Assembly (NCBI GenBank): GCA_937957845.1
Contig: CALGOD010000729.1
Location: 1-11,537 of the forward strand
Length of the DNA: 11,537 bases
Direction: 5' to 3'
Source of the DNA: an uncultured Nocardiopsis sp.
GTDB lineage: Bacteria > Actinomycetota > Actinomycetes > Streptosporangiales > Streptosporangiaceae
Notes under the pieces: generated by a model
What the model was told of the DNA's origin: nothing
The model's database searches: none
Seen by the model: the letters and a program-made list of their open reading frames with translations, nothing else
Part shown: piece after piece, positions 1 to 7,125 of the stretch
How the letters are laid out: every line of letters starts with the position of its first letter
How positions within the stretch are numbered: the stretch's first letter is position 1
Made by a program: the position numbers and the translations under genes

Positions 1-121
1 GCTACCCTTCGGCCCTATTCACAAACCCCTGTCTGTACAGGAATAACAGGGCGAAAAAAATCCTTGGATCCGCCCGTCGGAACAGAGCTTTGGACAGAAC
101 ACGCGGGACACGGGAACGCCC
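1..121. other. Non-coding left edge with a small palindromic element
   Basis: No convincing gene is seen here; this is the region downstream of the pheT terminator. It contains the perfect 8-base palindrome CTGTACAG (33-40), arms CCCTGT (27-32) and ACAGGG (46-51), flanking TATTC (16-20) and GAATA (41-45), and a run of seven A (54-60). On the minus strand the T run lies before the dyad, so it does not look like a terminator for pheT. It could be an operator or promoter region of a minus-strand gene beyond the window. In mycobacteria argC lies a little beyond pheT, but nothing here proves that. Confidence 0.4.
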
Positions 122-166
122 CGAAGAAGAACGGGGCCGGTCACCCCCGAAGGGATGACCGGCCCC
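122..166 (-). terminator. Intrinsic terminator of pheST
   Basis: A perfect 11-base inverted repeat, GGGGCCGGTCA (133-143) and TGACCGGCCCC (156-166), starts about 15 bases after the pheT stop codon. After one mismatch the stem continues with three more G-C pairs closed by a C(UUCG)G tetraloop on the minus-strand RNA. It is followed on the minus strand by GTTCTTCTTC, a T-rich but interrupted tail. This is a classic rho-independent layout and marks the end of the pheS-pheT transcript. Confidence 0.85.
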
Positions 167-180
167 GCCCACACCACGGC

Positions 181-2670
181 TCAGCCGCGCAGAACGGCTC
201 CGGTACGTTCGGCGGCCACGGCGACGGCCGCGTCGCGCGCGGCGCCCGCCTCCTCGGCCGTCAGTGTCCGGTCCGGAGCTCGGAAGCGCAGGGCGAAGGC
301 CACCGACTTGCGGCCCTCACCGACCTGTTCTCCGGTGTAGACGTCGAACAGGCGCACGCTCTCCAACAACTCGCCCGCCCCCTCGGCCAAGGCCTCGCTG
401 ATCCGTCCCACGGGCACCGAGTCGTCCACGACCAGGGCCACGTCCTGGGTCGCCACCGGATAGGTGGACACCCGGGGTGCGTCGACCGGTGTACGGGCCC
501 TCTCGATCCGGTCGAGTTCGACCTCCATCGCCACCGTGCGCTCGGGCAGGCCGAACGCCTTGACGGTGCGAGGGTGCAGCTCACCGGCGTGGCCGACGAG
601 CAGGCGTTCGCCACCCACCCGCACGTACAGTGCGGCGCAGCGGCCCGGATGCCACGGTGCGTGCTGTGCCGCCTCGACATCCAGTTCGACCCCGGCCACC
701 CGGGCGATGTCGCGGGCCGCCTGGATCGCGTCCGCCCAGAGCACCTCTCGGCCCGGCCCCCACCACCCGGCGCGCTCGACCTGGCCTGCGATCACCACGC
801 CCACCCGGCGCGGCTGCTCGGGCAGGGCGGCGTCGATCAGGGCCAGTTCGTCGACACTCGGGGCGCGGTCCACCGGCAGGATCGGAGCGGGGGGCGCGTC
901 CGGCCTGGGCCGGTAGACCAGTCCCATCTCGTACAGGGCCACATCGTTCATGCCACGACCCACATTGCGTGCCAGGGCCTTGAACAGACCCGGCAGCAGC
1001 GTGGTGCGCAGCAGCGGCTCACCGTCGTTGAGCGGATTGGCCAGGCGCAGCGCACTCCTGCGGTCGTCGTCGGACGCCAACTGGAGCCCGTCCAGATCGC
1101 GCTCCCCGATGAACGGGTAGTTCAACACCTCGTGGAAGCCGACGTCGGCCAGCACTCGTCCCACCGCACGCCGTAGGCGCTGACTCGATGTCAGGCCCCG
1201 ACCGGAGGCACGCGGGCGGATCGAGGGGATGTTCTCGTAACCCTCGAAACGGATGACCTCCTCCGCCAGGTCGTTGGGGTCGGTGAGGTCGGGCCGCCAC
1301 GTGGGCGGGACGGCCCTCACCAGGTCCCCGTCGGTCTCCACGGCGCAGCCGATGGCGCGCAGCCACTTCTGCGTGGTGCCCTCGGGATAGTCCACCCCGG
1401 CGACGGACCCGGCGTGGGAGGCCTTCACCGTGATCGGCTGTCGCGCCGTGGTCAGGTCCAGGTGCGTGTAGGCGCTCTCGACCGTGGCACCGCCCAGCTC
1501 CGCGAGCAGTTCGACCGCACGGGTGGCGGCGGCCAACTGCACGGCCGAGTCCACACCGCGCTCGAATCGGCGGGAGGCCTCGGAGGAGAGCTGGTGTCGC
1601 CGCGAGGACCGGGCGATACGCCGGGTGTCGAAGTGAGCGGCCTCGATGAGCACCTCGCTGGAGGTCAGGCCGATCTCGGTGTCCACACCGCCCATGACAC
1701 CGGCGAGCGCCTGCGCCCCCGTGTCGTCGGCGATGACGATGTCGTCGGGGTCCAAGGAGCGCTGGACATGGTCGAGGGTCTCCAGCTTCTCCCCCGTCTG
1801 CGCGGTGCGCACCGTGACTGTGCCGCTCAGTCGCTCCCGATCCCAGGCGTGCAGCGGCTGCCCCAGTTCCATCATGACGTAGTTGGTGACGTCCACGGCA
1901 AGGGAGACGGGACGCACACCGCTCTGGTGCAGTCGGCGTTTCATCCACAGCGGGGTGGGCGCCTCCGGGTCGAGACCGGAGGCGCCGCGCAGCACGAGTC
2001 GGTCGGCCGACTCCGGATCCGCGATCCGGCCGGGGTGCCCCTCGCCGGTGGGTCGGGGAACGTCCACGTCGGCCGGGTCGCGGAAGTCCACCCCGTACAG
2101 CGCGGCCGCGTCGCGGGCCACGCCGCGTACCGACAGCGCGTAACCGCGGTCGGGGGTCACGGCGATGTCCAGGACGTCCTCGCGCAGACCGAGCGGGCCG
2201 ATGGCGTCTTCGCCGACCTCGCCGAACCCCTCGGGAAGGACGACGATGCCGGTGTGGTCCTCCCACAGGCCCAGTTCGGAGGCCGAGCAGATCATGCCCG
2301 CCGACATCCTGCCGTAGGTCTTGCGGGCACCGATCCTGAAACCCCCGGGCAGTTCGGCGCCGGGCAGGCAGACCACGACGAGGTCGCCCTCGGAGAAGTT
2401 GCGGGCGCCGCAGACGATCTCCTGGGGCTCACCGGTCCCGTTGGCCCGGCCCACGTCCACCGTGCAGAAGCGGATGGGCTTCTTGAATCCGGTGAGCTCC
2501 TCGATGGTGAGCACCCTGCCGTAGACGATGGGGCCGGTGATGTCGGCGCCGAGCGCGTCGACGGTCTCGACCTCCAGGCCCGCCAGGGTGAGACGGTCGG
2601 CGAGCTCCCTGCCGGTGACCTCGGCCGGAAGGTCGACGTACTCCCGCAGCCAGGTAAGGGGGACGCGCAT
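181..2670 (-). CDS. pheT: Phenylalanine--tRNA ligase beta subunit
   Basis: Large subunit of the cytoplasmic alpha2-beta2 phenylalanyl-tRNA synthetase, which charges tRNA-Phe. The 829-residue length is normal for bacterial PheT. The N-terminus MRVPLTWLREYVDLP is typical. An EMAP/OB-fold tRNA-binding domain spans about 42-155. The B3/B4 editing domain spans about 215-390 (for example VDVTNYVMMELGQPLHAWD near 260-277). The B5 domain spans about 412-485 with the DPNDLAEEVIRFEGYE stretch at 464-479. A catalytic-like domain follows, and the C-terminal anticodon-binding FDX-ACB domain covers about 732-828. The ATG start overlaps the pheS stop codon by one base (TGATG), implying translational coupling and a fixed subunit ratio. 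A strong terminator follows. Confidence 0.97.
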   Translation of the reverse strand: MRVPLTWLREYVDLPAEVTGRELADRLTLAGLEVETVDALGADITGPIVYGRVLTIEELTGFKKPIRFCTVDVGRANGTGEPQEIVCGARNFSEGDLVVVCLPGAELPGGFRIGARKTYGRMSAGMICSASELGLWEDHTGIVVLPEGFGEVGEDAIGPLGLREDVLDIAVTPDRGYALSVRGVARDAAALYGVDFRDPADVDVPRPTGEGHPGRIADPESADRLVLRGASGLDPEAPTPLWMKRRLHQSGVRPVSLAVDVTNYVMMELGQPLHAWDRERLSGTVTVRTAQTGEKLETLDHVQRSLDPDDIVIADDTGAQALAGVMGGVDTEIGLTSSEVLIEAAHFDTRRIARSSRRHQLSSEASRRFERGVDSAVQLAAATRAVELLAELGGATVESAYTHLDLTTARQPITVKASHAGSVAGVDYPEGTTQKWLRAIGCAVETDGDLVRAVPPTWRPDLTDPNDLAEEVIRFEGYENIPSIRPRASGRGLTSSQRLRRAVGRVLADVGFHEVLNYPFIGERDLDGLQLASDDDRRSALRLANPLNDGEPLLRTTLLPGLFKALARNVGRGMNDVALYEMGLVYRPRPDAPPAPILPVDRAPSVDELALIDAALPEQPRRVGVVIAGQVERAGWWGPGREVLWADAIQAARDIARVAGVELDVEAAQHAPWHPGRCAALYVRVGGERLLVGHAGELHPRTVKAFGLPERTVAMEVELDRIERARTPVDAPRVSTYPVATQDVALVVDDSVPVGRISEALAEGAGELLESVRLFDVYTGEQVGEGRKSVAFALRFRAPDRTLTAEEAGAARDAAVAVAAERTGAVLRG

Positions 2671-3788
2671 CAGTTCTCACTCCCGAACGCCGAGGTGAAA
2701 CGAATGTCGCCCTCGACCATGTCGTGCATGTCGCGCACACCGTACGCGAACATCAGTGTCCGTTCGATTCCCAATCCGAAGGCCCAACCCGTGTAGACCT
2801 CGGGGTCCACTCCTGCGGCGGTGAGCACGCGGGGATTGACCACGCCGCAGCCGCCGATCTCGATCCAACCCTCGTCGGAGCAGGTACGGCACGCCGCGTC
2901 CGGGTTGCCCACCGAGGCGCCCCGGCACACGAAGCACTCCATGTCCACCTCGGCCGACGGCTCGGTGAACGGGAAGTAGGAGGCGCGGAAACGGGTCCGC
3001 AGTCCCTTTCCGAACACGCCCTCCACGTAGGCGTCGATGGCGCCGCGCAGATGGGCCAGGGTGATACCGCGGTCCACGACCAGGCCCTCCAACTGGTGGA
3101 AGACCGGGCTGTGGGTGGCGTCGAGTTCGTCCGTCCGGAAGGTCTTTCCGGGTGCGACCACGTACACCGGCAGCTCCCGCGTCAGCAGGGCGCGCACCTG
3201 CACCGGTGAGGTGTGGGTGCGCAGGACCAGACCGGACTCGCCACCGTCGGGCCCCTCCACGAAGAAGGTGTCCTGCATGGTGCGGGCGGGGTGGTCGGGC
3301 AGGAAGTTCAGGGCGTCGAAGTTGAACCACTCGGCCTCGACCTCGGGTCCCTCGGCGATCTCGAAGCCCATGCCCACGAAGAGGTCGGCCACGCGTTCGG
3401 CGACGGTGGTCAGCGGGTGGCGGGCGCCGCGCGGGGTGCGGTCCCAGGGCAGGGTGACGTCGACACGCTCCTCGATGAGGACCCGCTCGTCACGTTCGGC
3501 CTCCAGGACGGCCTGACGCTCCTTGAGGGCCTGGCCGACGTCACGCCGGGCGCCGCCCACGCGCTTGCCCGCCTCGGCCTTGGCGGCCGGGGGTAGAGCG
3601 CCGATCTCCCTGTTGGCCAGGGCCAGCGGGGAGCGGTCCGACGCGTGCGCGAGCCGGACCTCCTTGAGTTCGGCGAGGTCGGAGGCGGCCTCGATGGCGG
3701 CCAGCGCCTCCTGGCGCATGCGGGCGACCTCGTCGGGATGCAGGGGAGTCACCTCGACCGGGTCGAAGGAACTGTTCGGTGCAGACAT
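2670..3788 (-). CDS. pheS: Phenylalanine--tRNA ligase alpha subunit
   Basis: Catalytic subunit of phenylalanyl-tRNA synthetase, a class II enzyme forming Phe-AMP and charging tRNA-Phe. I chose the ATG giving MSAPNSSFDP (372 residues) because AGGCAACCAACC with a preceding GCGAGG lies before it. An in-frame ATG eight codons upstream (3810-3812) lacks a properly spaced ribosome site. The N-terminal helical tRNA-binding arm covers about 15-110. Catalytic-core motifs include FNFDALNFLPDHPARTMQDT (156-175), RTHTSPVQVRAL (190-201), FRTDELDATHSPVFHQLEG (217-235), FTEPSAEVD (274-282) and GLGIERTLMF (338-347). A four-cysteine cluster at residues 285, 288, 300 and 303 (CxxC-x11-CxxC) looks like a zinc-site insert; I recall similar cysteines in Streptomyces PheS. 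It is coupled to pheT downstream and sits 192 bases after the histidine kinase. Confidence 0.96.
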   Translation of the reverse strand: MSAPNSSFDPVEVTPLHPDEVARMRQEALAAIEAASDLAELKEVRLAHASDRSPLALANREIGALPPAAKAEAGKRVGGARRDVGQALKERQAVLEAERDERVLIEERVDVTLPWDRTPRGARHPLTTVAERVADLFVGMGFEIAEGPEVEAEWFNFDALNFLPDHPARTMQDTFFVEGPDGGESGLVLRTHTSPVQVRALLTRELPVYVVAPGKTFRTDELDATHSPVFHQLEGLVVDRGITLAHLRGAIDAYVEGVFGKGLRTRFRASYFPFTEPSAEVDMECFVCRGASVGNPDAACRTCSDEGWIEIGGCGVVNPRVLTAAGVDPEVYTGWAFGLGIERTLMFAYGVRDMHDMVEGDIRFTSAFGSEN

Positions 3789-3980
3789 GGTTGGTTGCCT
3801 CGCCGCTCCCATCCCCGACCAGAACAGCGGGACAGGCGGCAGTCACGGTCCGCGGCGGCGCGGACGAAGCCGACAGAAAAAGCAGGCGGATGACGGGCAT
3901 GCCCGTGGAAAGGATCCGGTCGCGGGGCCTGGGGCACGCCGTGGCGCCCACCGGGAGGTCCTGGAGGGTCCGAAGAGGCT
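3789..3980 (-). promoter_or_regulatory. pheS upstream region with palindrome and hairpin
   Basis: This 192-base gap lies between the kinase stop codon and pheS. It holds a 14-base perfect palindrome, ACGGGCATGCCCGT (3893-3906), a possible operator about 105 bases before the pheS start. It also holds a hairpin with 7-base arms and a 4-base loop (GTCCGCG 3848-3854, CGCGGAC 3859-3865) that would sit in the 5' leader. I see no confident -35/-10 pair, no T-box and no leader peptide rich in Phe codons. Whether pheS has its own promoter here or is read through from the kinase cannot be decided from sequence. Confidence 0.4.
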
Positions 3981-5213
3981 TCAGACGAACTCAGGCGCCC
4001 CGGCGGGCATGGTAAATCGGAACTCCGCGCCACCGCTGGGGGCGCGTCCGACGGTGATCGTGCCGCCGTGGGCCTCGACGAGACCCGTGACGATGAACAA
4101 CCCCAGGCCGGTCCCGCTCCGGCGCTTGCTGCGCCAGAACTGGCGGAAGACGCGCGGAATGGTCTCGGGCGCTATGCCCTGGCCCTCGTCGCGCACCGAC
4201 ACCGCTGCCCCTCCTTCACACGGCTCGATCACGATACTGACAGTACCAGCGCCGTGCCGCACACCGTTTTCCACCAGGTTCGACAGGATCTGCTCGATCT
4301 TGTCGGCGTCCAGCCACATGCGCGGGAGTTCACCGCGTGTCTCGACCCGGAAACGCTCCTCGGGTTCGCCCGAGGCCACACGCCCGGCCACGACACGGCG
4401 TACGGCCTCGGGAAGGTCGACGATCTGGCGACGCACCTCCAGGCGACCCGACTCGATACGGGAGACGTCGAGCAGGTCGTGGATGAGGCGGGTGACACGG
4501 TCGGCGTCGGCGTTGACCGTCTCCAACATGAACAGTTTCTGCTTGTCGGTGAGCCTCTCCCACTTGGTGAGCAGGGTGGAGGTGAAACCCTTGACGCTGG
4601 TCAGCGGCGAACGGAGTTCGTGCGCGACCTCCGACACCAGGTCGGCGCGGCTGCGCTCGGCGTGCGCGGAGGCGTCCCGCAGGGTGACGACCAGGCGGAC
4701 CAGTTCTCCCCCCGGACGGGCGCGCACGTAGCGCGCGGCGACCAGGAGTTCCCGGTCGTCGGGTAGCAGCAGGGCCCGTTCGGGTTGGCGTACACGGTCG
4801 CGCGCACCTTGGTAGGGGTCACTGGCCTCCCACCAGTTGTTGCCGTCCTGGCCCACCAACGGAAGAACGGTTCGGTAGTCGCGCCCCAGGGCCGATTCGG
4901 CGGGAATGCCGATGAGCTGTGCGGCCTGGGAGTTGAAGAGCACGACACGTCCGCGGGCGTCGGCCACGACCACCCCGTCCGGCAGGTCGTCGGGGTGCAG
5001 GGGTGTGCCGCCGGACCCCAACGGGGCCTCGCCGATCTCCCACAGGGCGGTGGCCTGACCGTCGGGGCGTTTCCGTGGGGTGGAAGGGCGGACCCGATCG
5101 CCGGCGGGGGCCTCGGTGTCGGGACCCGTCCCGCGTCCGGAGTCGCCCGGAGGGTGCGCGGCACCGCCGCCCGCGTCCTTCGCCGGGTGGTCCACCTGCC
5201 GGCCGCTGCCCAC
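3981..5213 (-). CDS. Soluble PAS-domain sensor histidine kinase
   Basis: Predicted cytoplasmic two-component kinase that autophosphorylates a histidine and passes the phosphate to an unidentified response regulator. No transmembrane segment is visible. With the GTG start at 5211-5213 (GGAGAGAGGC directly upstream) it has 410 residues. About 65 disordered residues are followed by a PAS-like domain (about 70-185, with DGVVVADARGRVVLFNSQA). Next come HisKA with the H-box VSEVAHELRSPL (phospho-acceptor His198) and a HATPase_c domain: N-box ILSNLVENGVRHG (310-322), G1 DEGQGI (342-347) and G2 GTGLGLFIV (367-375). All key residues are present. An ATG at 5325-5327 is in frame, but the added residues look non-coding. 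I recall Streptomyces coelicolor having a kinase in the same slot between the trmH-family gene and pheS, so the position seems conserved. Its signal is unknown. Confidence 0.9.
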   Translation of the reverse strand: MGSGRQVDHPAKDAGGGAAHPPGDSGRGTGPDTEAPAGDRVRPSTPRKRPDGQATALWEIGEAPLGSGGTPLHPDDLPDGVVVADARGRVVLFNSQAAQLIGIPAESALGRDYRTVLPLVGQDGNNWWEASDPYQGARDRVRQPERALLLPDDRELLVAARYVRARPGGELVRLVVTLRDASAHAERSRADLVSEVAHELRSPLTSVKGFTSTLLTKWERLTDKQKLFMLETVNADADRVTRLIHDLLDVSRIESGRLEVRRQIVDLPEAVRRVVAGRVASGEPEERFRVETRGELPRMWLDADKIEQILSNLVENGVRHGAGTVSIVIEPCEGGAAVSVRDEGQGIAPETIPRVFRQFWRSKRRSGTGLGLFIVTGLVEAHGGTITVGRAPSGGAEFRFTMPAGAPEFV

Positions 5214-5658
5214 GCCTCTCTCCGCTCCCCTTGAAGGTCCCCGACCACAGGCTCCTGGGTCAAGGGCCGCTGACCGGTGGCCGACCCCCGTGGGCACCAC
5301 CGCAGGTTGTCTACCCTGCACTTCCACCTGATACGCCTCGCTGCCCGGCGAGCGAGGATCCGGCGGGAGAAGAGCGTACAGGTCCCTCCCCTGGCGGTCC
5401 CCCGCCCGTGGGGATCGTGGACCGGAACGTACGGCGTGTACTCACGCGGTGTCGTCAAGCCTGCCGGTCCGTACCGATCCGGCGCAGCGCCCCGCCCATG
5501 ATGCGGGTAGACGCGGCGGAGTCTACGCGTGATCCGCATGAGCCTTCCGCGATCCCCGTACCGGAACCCTATAGGCATCCTGCGCATGTGCACGTGCATT
5601 TCGGATGCTTCGGGAAGCGGGGGCACCCCCACACCCCAAGGCACGGCACCTGTCGTGA

Positions 5659-5736
5659 GGTGGCGCAGAGCCACCGGAAAGGTCACTTGGAGTGATGTAC
5701 CCGGGAGTGAGCTGGAGTGATCCGGAAGTGTCCGGA
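5659..5736 (-). terminator. Hairpins after methyltransferase gene, possible terminator
   Basis: Two GC-rich hairpins follow the methyltransferase stop codon on the minus strand. The first has 6-base arms of the self-complementary word TCCGGA with a 4-base loop (5721-5736), six bases after the stop. The second has arms GGTGGC and GCCACC around a 5-base loop (5659-5675). Neither is followed by a T run, so this is at best a U-less actinobacterial-type terminator ending the infC operon. Confidence 0.35.
5683..5720. promoter_or_regulatory. BldD-like inverted repeat plus AGTGA half-sites
   Basis: TCACT-TGG-AGTGA at 5683-5695 is a perfect inverted repeat with 5-base arms. GGAGTGA occurs three times, at 5689-5695, 5704-5710 and 5714-5720, and TGGAGTGAT twice (5688-5696, 5713-5721). 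The developmental regulator BldD of sporulating actinomycetes is reported to bind AGTGA...TCACC-type inverted repeats. From memory of the 13-base core TnACnC(A/T)GnGTnA, this site matches 8 of 10 fixed positions. The assignment is tentative, and the site lies 470 bases before the kinase start. Confidence 0.35.
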
Positions 5737-5741
5737 GAGTT

Positions 5742-6581
5742 TCAGGAGCGCCGCTGCTGTCGCGCGGTCGTGTACAGGCACACGGCTGCGGCCGTGGCCA
5801 GATTCAGGCTTTCGGCCCCGCCGTAGATGGGGACGCTGACCGCTCCGTCGGTCAGGGCGATCGTCTCCTCGGGCAGACCCCAGGCCTCGTTGCCGAACAC
5901 CCATCCGACCGGGCCGTCCAGGTCGCCGGAATCGGCGACGGCGTGCAGATCGCGTGGTCCACCGCCGTCCGCGGCCCACACCCGTGCGCCCGCCCCACGG
6001 AGGAAGTCGACGGCGCGCGCCACCGGGACGCCCACGACCACGGGCAGGTGGAACAGGCTTCCGGCGGAGGCCCGCACGCACTTGCCGTTGTAGGGATCGA
6101 CGGAGGCGTCGGTGAAGATCACCGCGTCGGCTCCCGCCGCGTCGGCCGTGCGCAGGACCGTGCCCGCGTTACCCGGGTCCCTCACGTGGGAGAGGACGGC
6201 CACCATACGTACCTCGCGGACGTCCTCCAAGGGGACGTCGACGAACTCGCAGACCGCGATGATCCCCTGGGGGGTCACCGTCTGGGCCAGTTCCGACATC
6301 ACGTCCAGGGTCACCCTGTGGGTGGGCACCCCCACCGTGCGGGCGGCGTCCAGCAGTTCGATGTGGCGCTGCATGGCCTCCGCGGTGGCGTAGACCTCCA
6401 CGACCCCGGAGGTCGCCCCCCGTGTCCGCCCACCACCGCCCGCGGCGCTCAGAGCCTCCCGCACCGCCTGCGGTCCCTCGGCCAGGAAGCGTCGCTCACG
6501 CTGACGGAAGGTGCGTTTGGCGAGCCGCCGAACCCCCTTGATCCTGGGCGATCGGATACTCGTGAATTCGTGGCTCGCCAT
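5742..6581 (-). CDS. SpoU/TrmH-family RNA 2'-O-methyltransferase
   Basis: Predicted S-adenosylmethionine-dependent ribose 2'-O-methyltransferase of the SPOUT superfamily, probably acting on rRNA or tRNA; the target nucleotide cannot be read from sequence. It has 279 residues. The N-terminal substrate-binding part (about 5-115) contains IRSPRIKGVRRL and RRFLAEGPQAVREAL. The C-terminal knot domain carries all three signature motifs: RDPGNAGTVLRTADAAG (134-150), GWVFGNEAWGLPEE (226-239) and VSVPIYGGAESLNLATAAA (248-266). The ATG lies 12 bases after the rplT stop codon with only a weak ribosome site (AACGG), so it is probably translated from the rplT transcript. Mycobacterium tuberculosis has a homologue in the same place (annotated tsnR, after rplT). 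Resistance function is not implied. Confidence 0.92.
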   Translation of the reverse strand: MASHEFTSIRSPRIKGVRRLAKRTFRQRERRFLAEGPQAVREALSAAGGGGRTRGATSGVVEVYATAEAMQRHIELLDAARTVGVPTHRVTLDVMSELAQTVTPQGIIAVCEFVDVPLEDVREVRMVAVLSHVRDPGNAGTVLRTADAAGADAVIFTDASVDPYNGKCVRASAGSLFHLPVVVGVPVARAVDFLRGAGARVWAADGGGPRDLHAVADSGDLDGPVGWVFGNEAWGLPEETIALTDGAVSVPIYGGAESLNLATAAAVCLYTTARQQRRS

Positions 6582-6593
6582 CGCTGCACCGTT

Positions 6594-6965
6594 CTAGGCC
6601 GCGGCCTCGGCCGGAAGGGCCTTGCGGGCCGTCTCCACCAGGCTCGCGAAGGCGGCCTCGTCGTTGACCGCGAGCTCGGCGAGCATGCGGCGGTCGACCT
6701 CGACACCGGCCAGCTTCAGACCCTGCATGAAACGGTTGTAGGTCAGGCCGTGGGCTCGGGAGGCGGCGTTGATGCGCTGGATCCACAGGCGACGGAACTG
6801 GCCCTTACGGTCCTTACGGTCCCGGTAGGCGTAGGTCATCGAGTGGAGCATCTGCTCCTTGGCCTTGCGGTACAGACGCGAACGCTGACCGCGGTAGCCG
6901 CTCGCCCGGTCGAGAATGACCTTGCGCTTCTTCTTGGCGTTGAGAGCCCGCTTCACGCGTGCCAC
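6594..6965 (-). CDS. rplT: 50S ribosomal protein L20
   Basis: Primary 23S rRNA-binding protein needed for early assembly of the large subunit. It has 123 residues, and the sequence is plainly L20: MARVKRALNAKKKRKVILDRA at the start, then ASGYRGQRSRLYRKAKEQ, AYRDRKDRKGQFRRLWIQRI and AASRAHGLTYNRFMQGLK. The basic N-terminal half inserts into rRNA; the C-terminal half is globular. The start is GTG (6963-6965) preceded by GGGAG at a spacing of 5. The gene follows rpmI after an unusually long 160-base gap containing a hairpin. In Escherichia coli and Bacillus L20 represses its own operon by binding leader RNA; whether that happens here is unknown. Confidence 0.98.
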   Translation of the reverse strand: MARVKRALNAKKKRKVILDRASGYRGQRSRLYRKAKEQMLHSMTYAYRDRKDRKGQFRRLWIQRINAASRAHGLTYNRFMQGLKLAGVEVDRRMLAELAVNDEAAFASLVETARKALPAEAAA

Positions 6966-7125
6966 TGGAACTCCCTAGTTGTCTCTTACGGCGCGCACGG
7001 CGCGCCAATCAGCCCGACTCCGCGGAGCCCGGCGACCATGTTGCCTGGTGTGGTTCCCTGCCGAGGGCCGTCACCGCGCCGACTGTGCCCGGCACATGGG
7101 CGCTCCCGGAGGAAGAGGTGCGGAA
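6966..7125 (-). other. rpmI-rplT spacer with hairpins
   Basis: This 160-base spacer lies inside the ribosomal-protein operon. It contains a perfect hairpin, GGCGCGC (6990-6996) and GCGCGCC (7000-7006) around a 3-base loop, about 11 bases before the GGGAG of rplT. It also contains the palindrome CTCCGCGGAG (7018-7027). No T run follows either, so attenuation or RNA-binding roles are more likely than simple termination. No coding sequence was recognised. Confidence 0.5.

Larger units (their letters stand above)
5214..5741. other. 528-base gap between methyltransferase gene and kinase
   Basis: No gene can be supported here. Open frames cross it on both strands, but they have no recognisable protein character and are extensions or shadows of neighbours. 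It holds hairpins just after the methyltransferase gene, a BldD-like inverted repeat with AGTGA half-sites (5683-5720), a TGCACGTGCA palindrome (5589-5598), and several CCGTAC/GTACGG words between about 5420 and 5570. The kinase promoter must lie here if the kinase is not read through from upstream. The GTAGACAA stretch near 5306-5313 (minus strand) is the only weak -10 candidate I noticed. Confidence 0.5.

Noticed and set aside
64..1176. 370-codon open frame on the plus strand
   Set aside because: It is antisense to pheT and runs through the pheST terminator; its His/Gly/Gln-rich composition is typical of a shadow frame.
1414..2796. 460-codon open frame on the plus strand
   Set aside because: It is antisense to pheT, whose domains are unmistakable over the whole stretch.
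3789..3812. ATG start for pheS eight codons upstream
   Set aside because: It lacks a spaced ribosome site, and the family N-terminus fits the later ATG.
3789..3960. Phe-rich leader peptide or T-box in front of pheS
   Set aside because: Frames here carry only one or two Phe codons and no T-box sequence or terminator/antiterminator pair is visible.
5214..5327. Upstream ATG start for the histidine kinase
   Set aside because: The 38 extra residues look non-coding, and the GTG at 5211-5213 has a clear GGAGAGAGG at good spacing.
4601..5686. Minus-strand open frame covering the 528-base gap and part of the kinase
   Set aside because: It overlaps the kinase in another frame and its Arg/Pro-rich residues show no domain; nothing supports translation.
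5529..5720. 63-codon plus-strand frame in the gap before the kinase
   Set aside because: It has no good ribosome site or homology and would be the only plus-strand gene; treated as non-coding.
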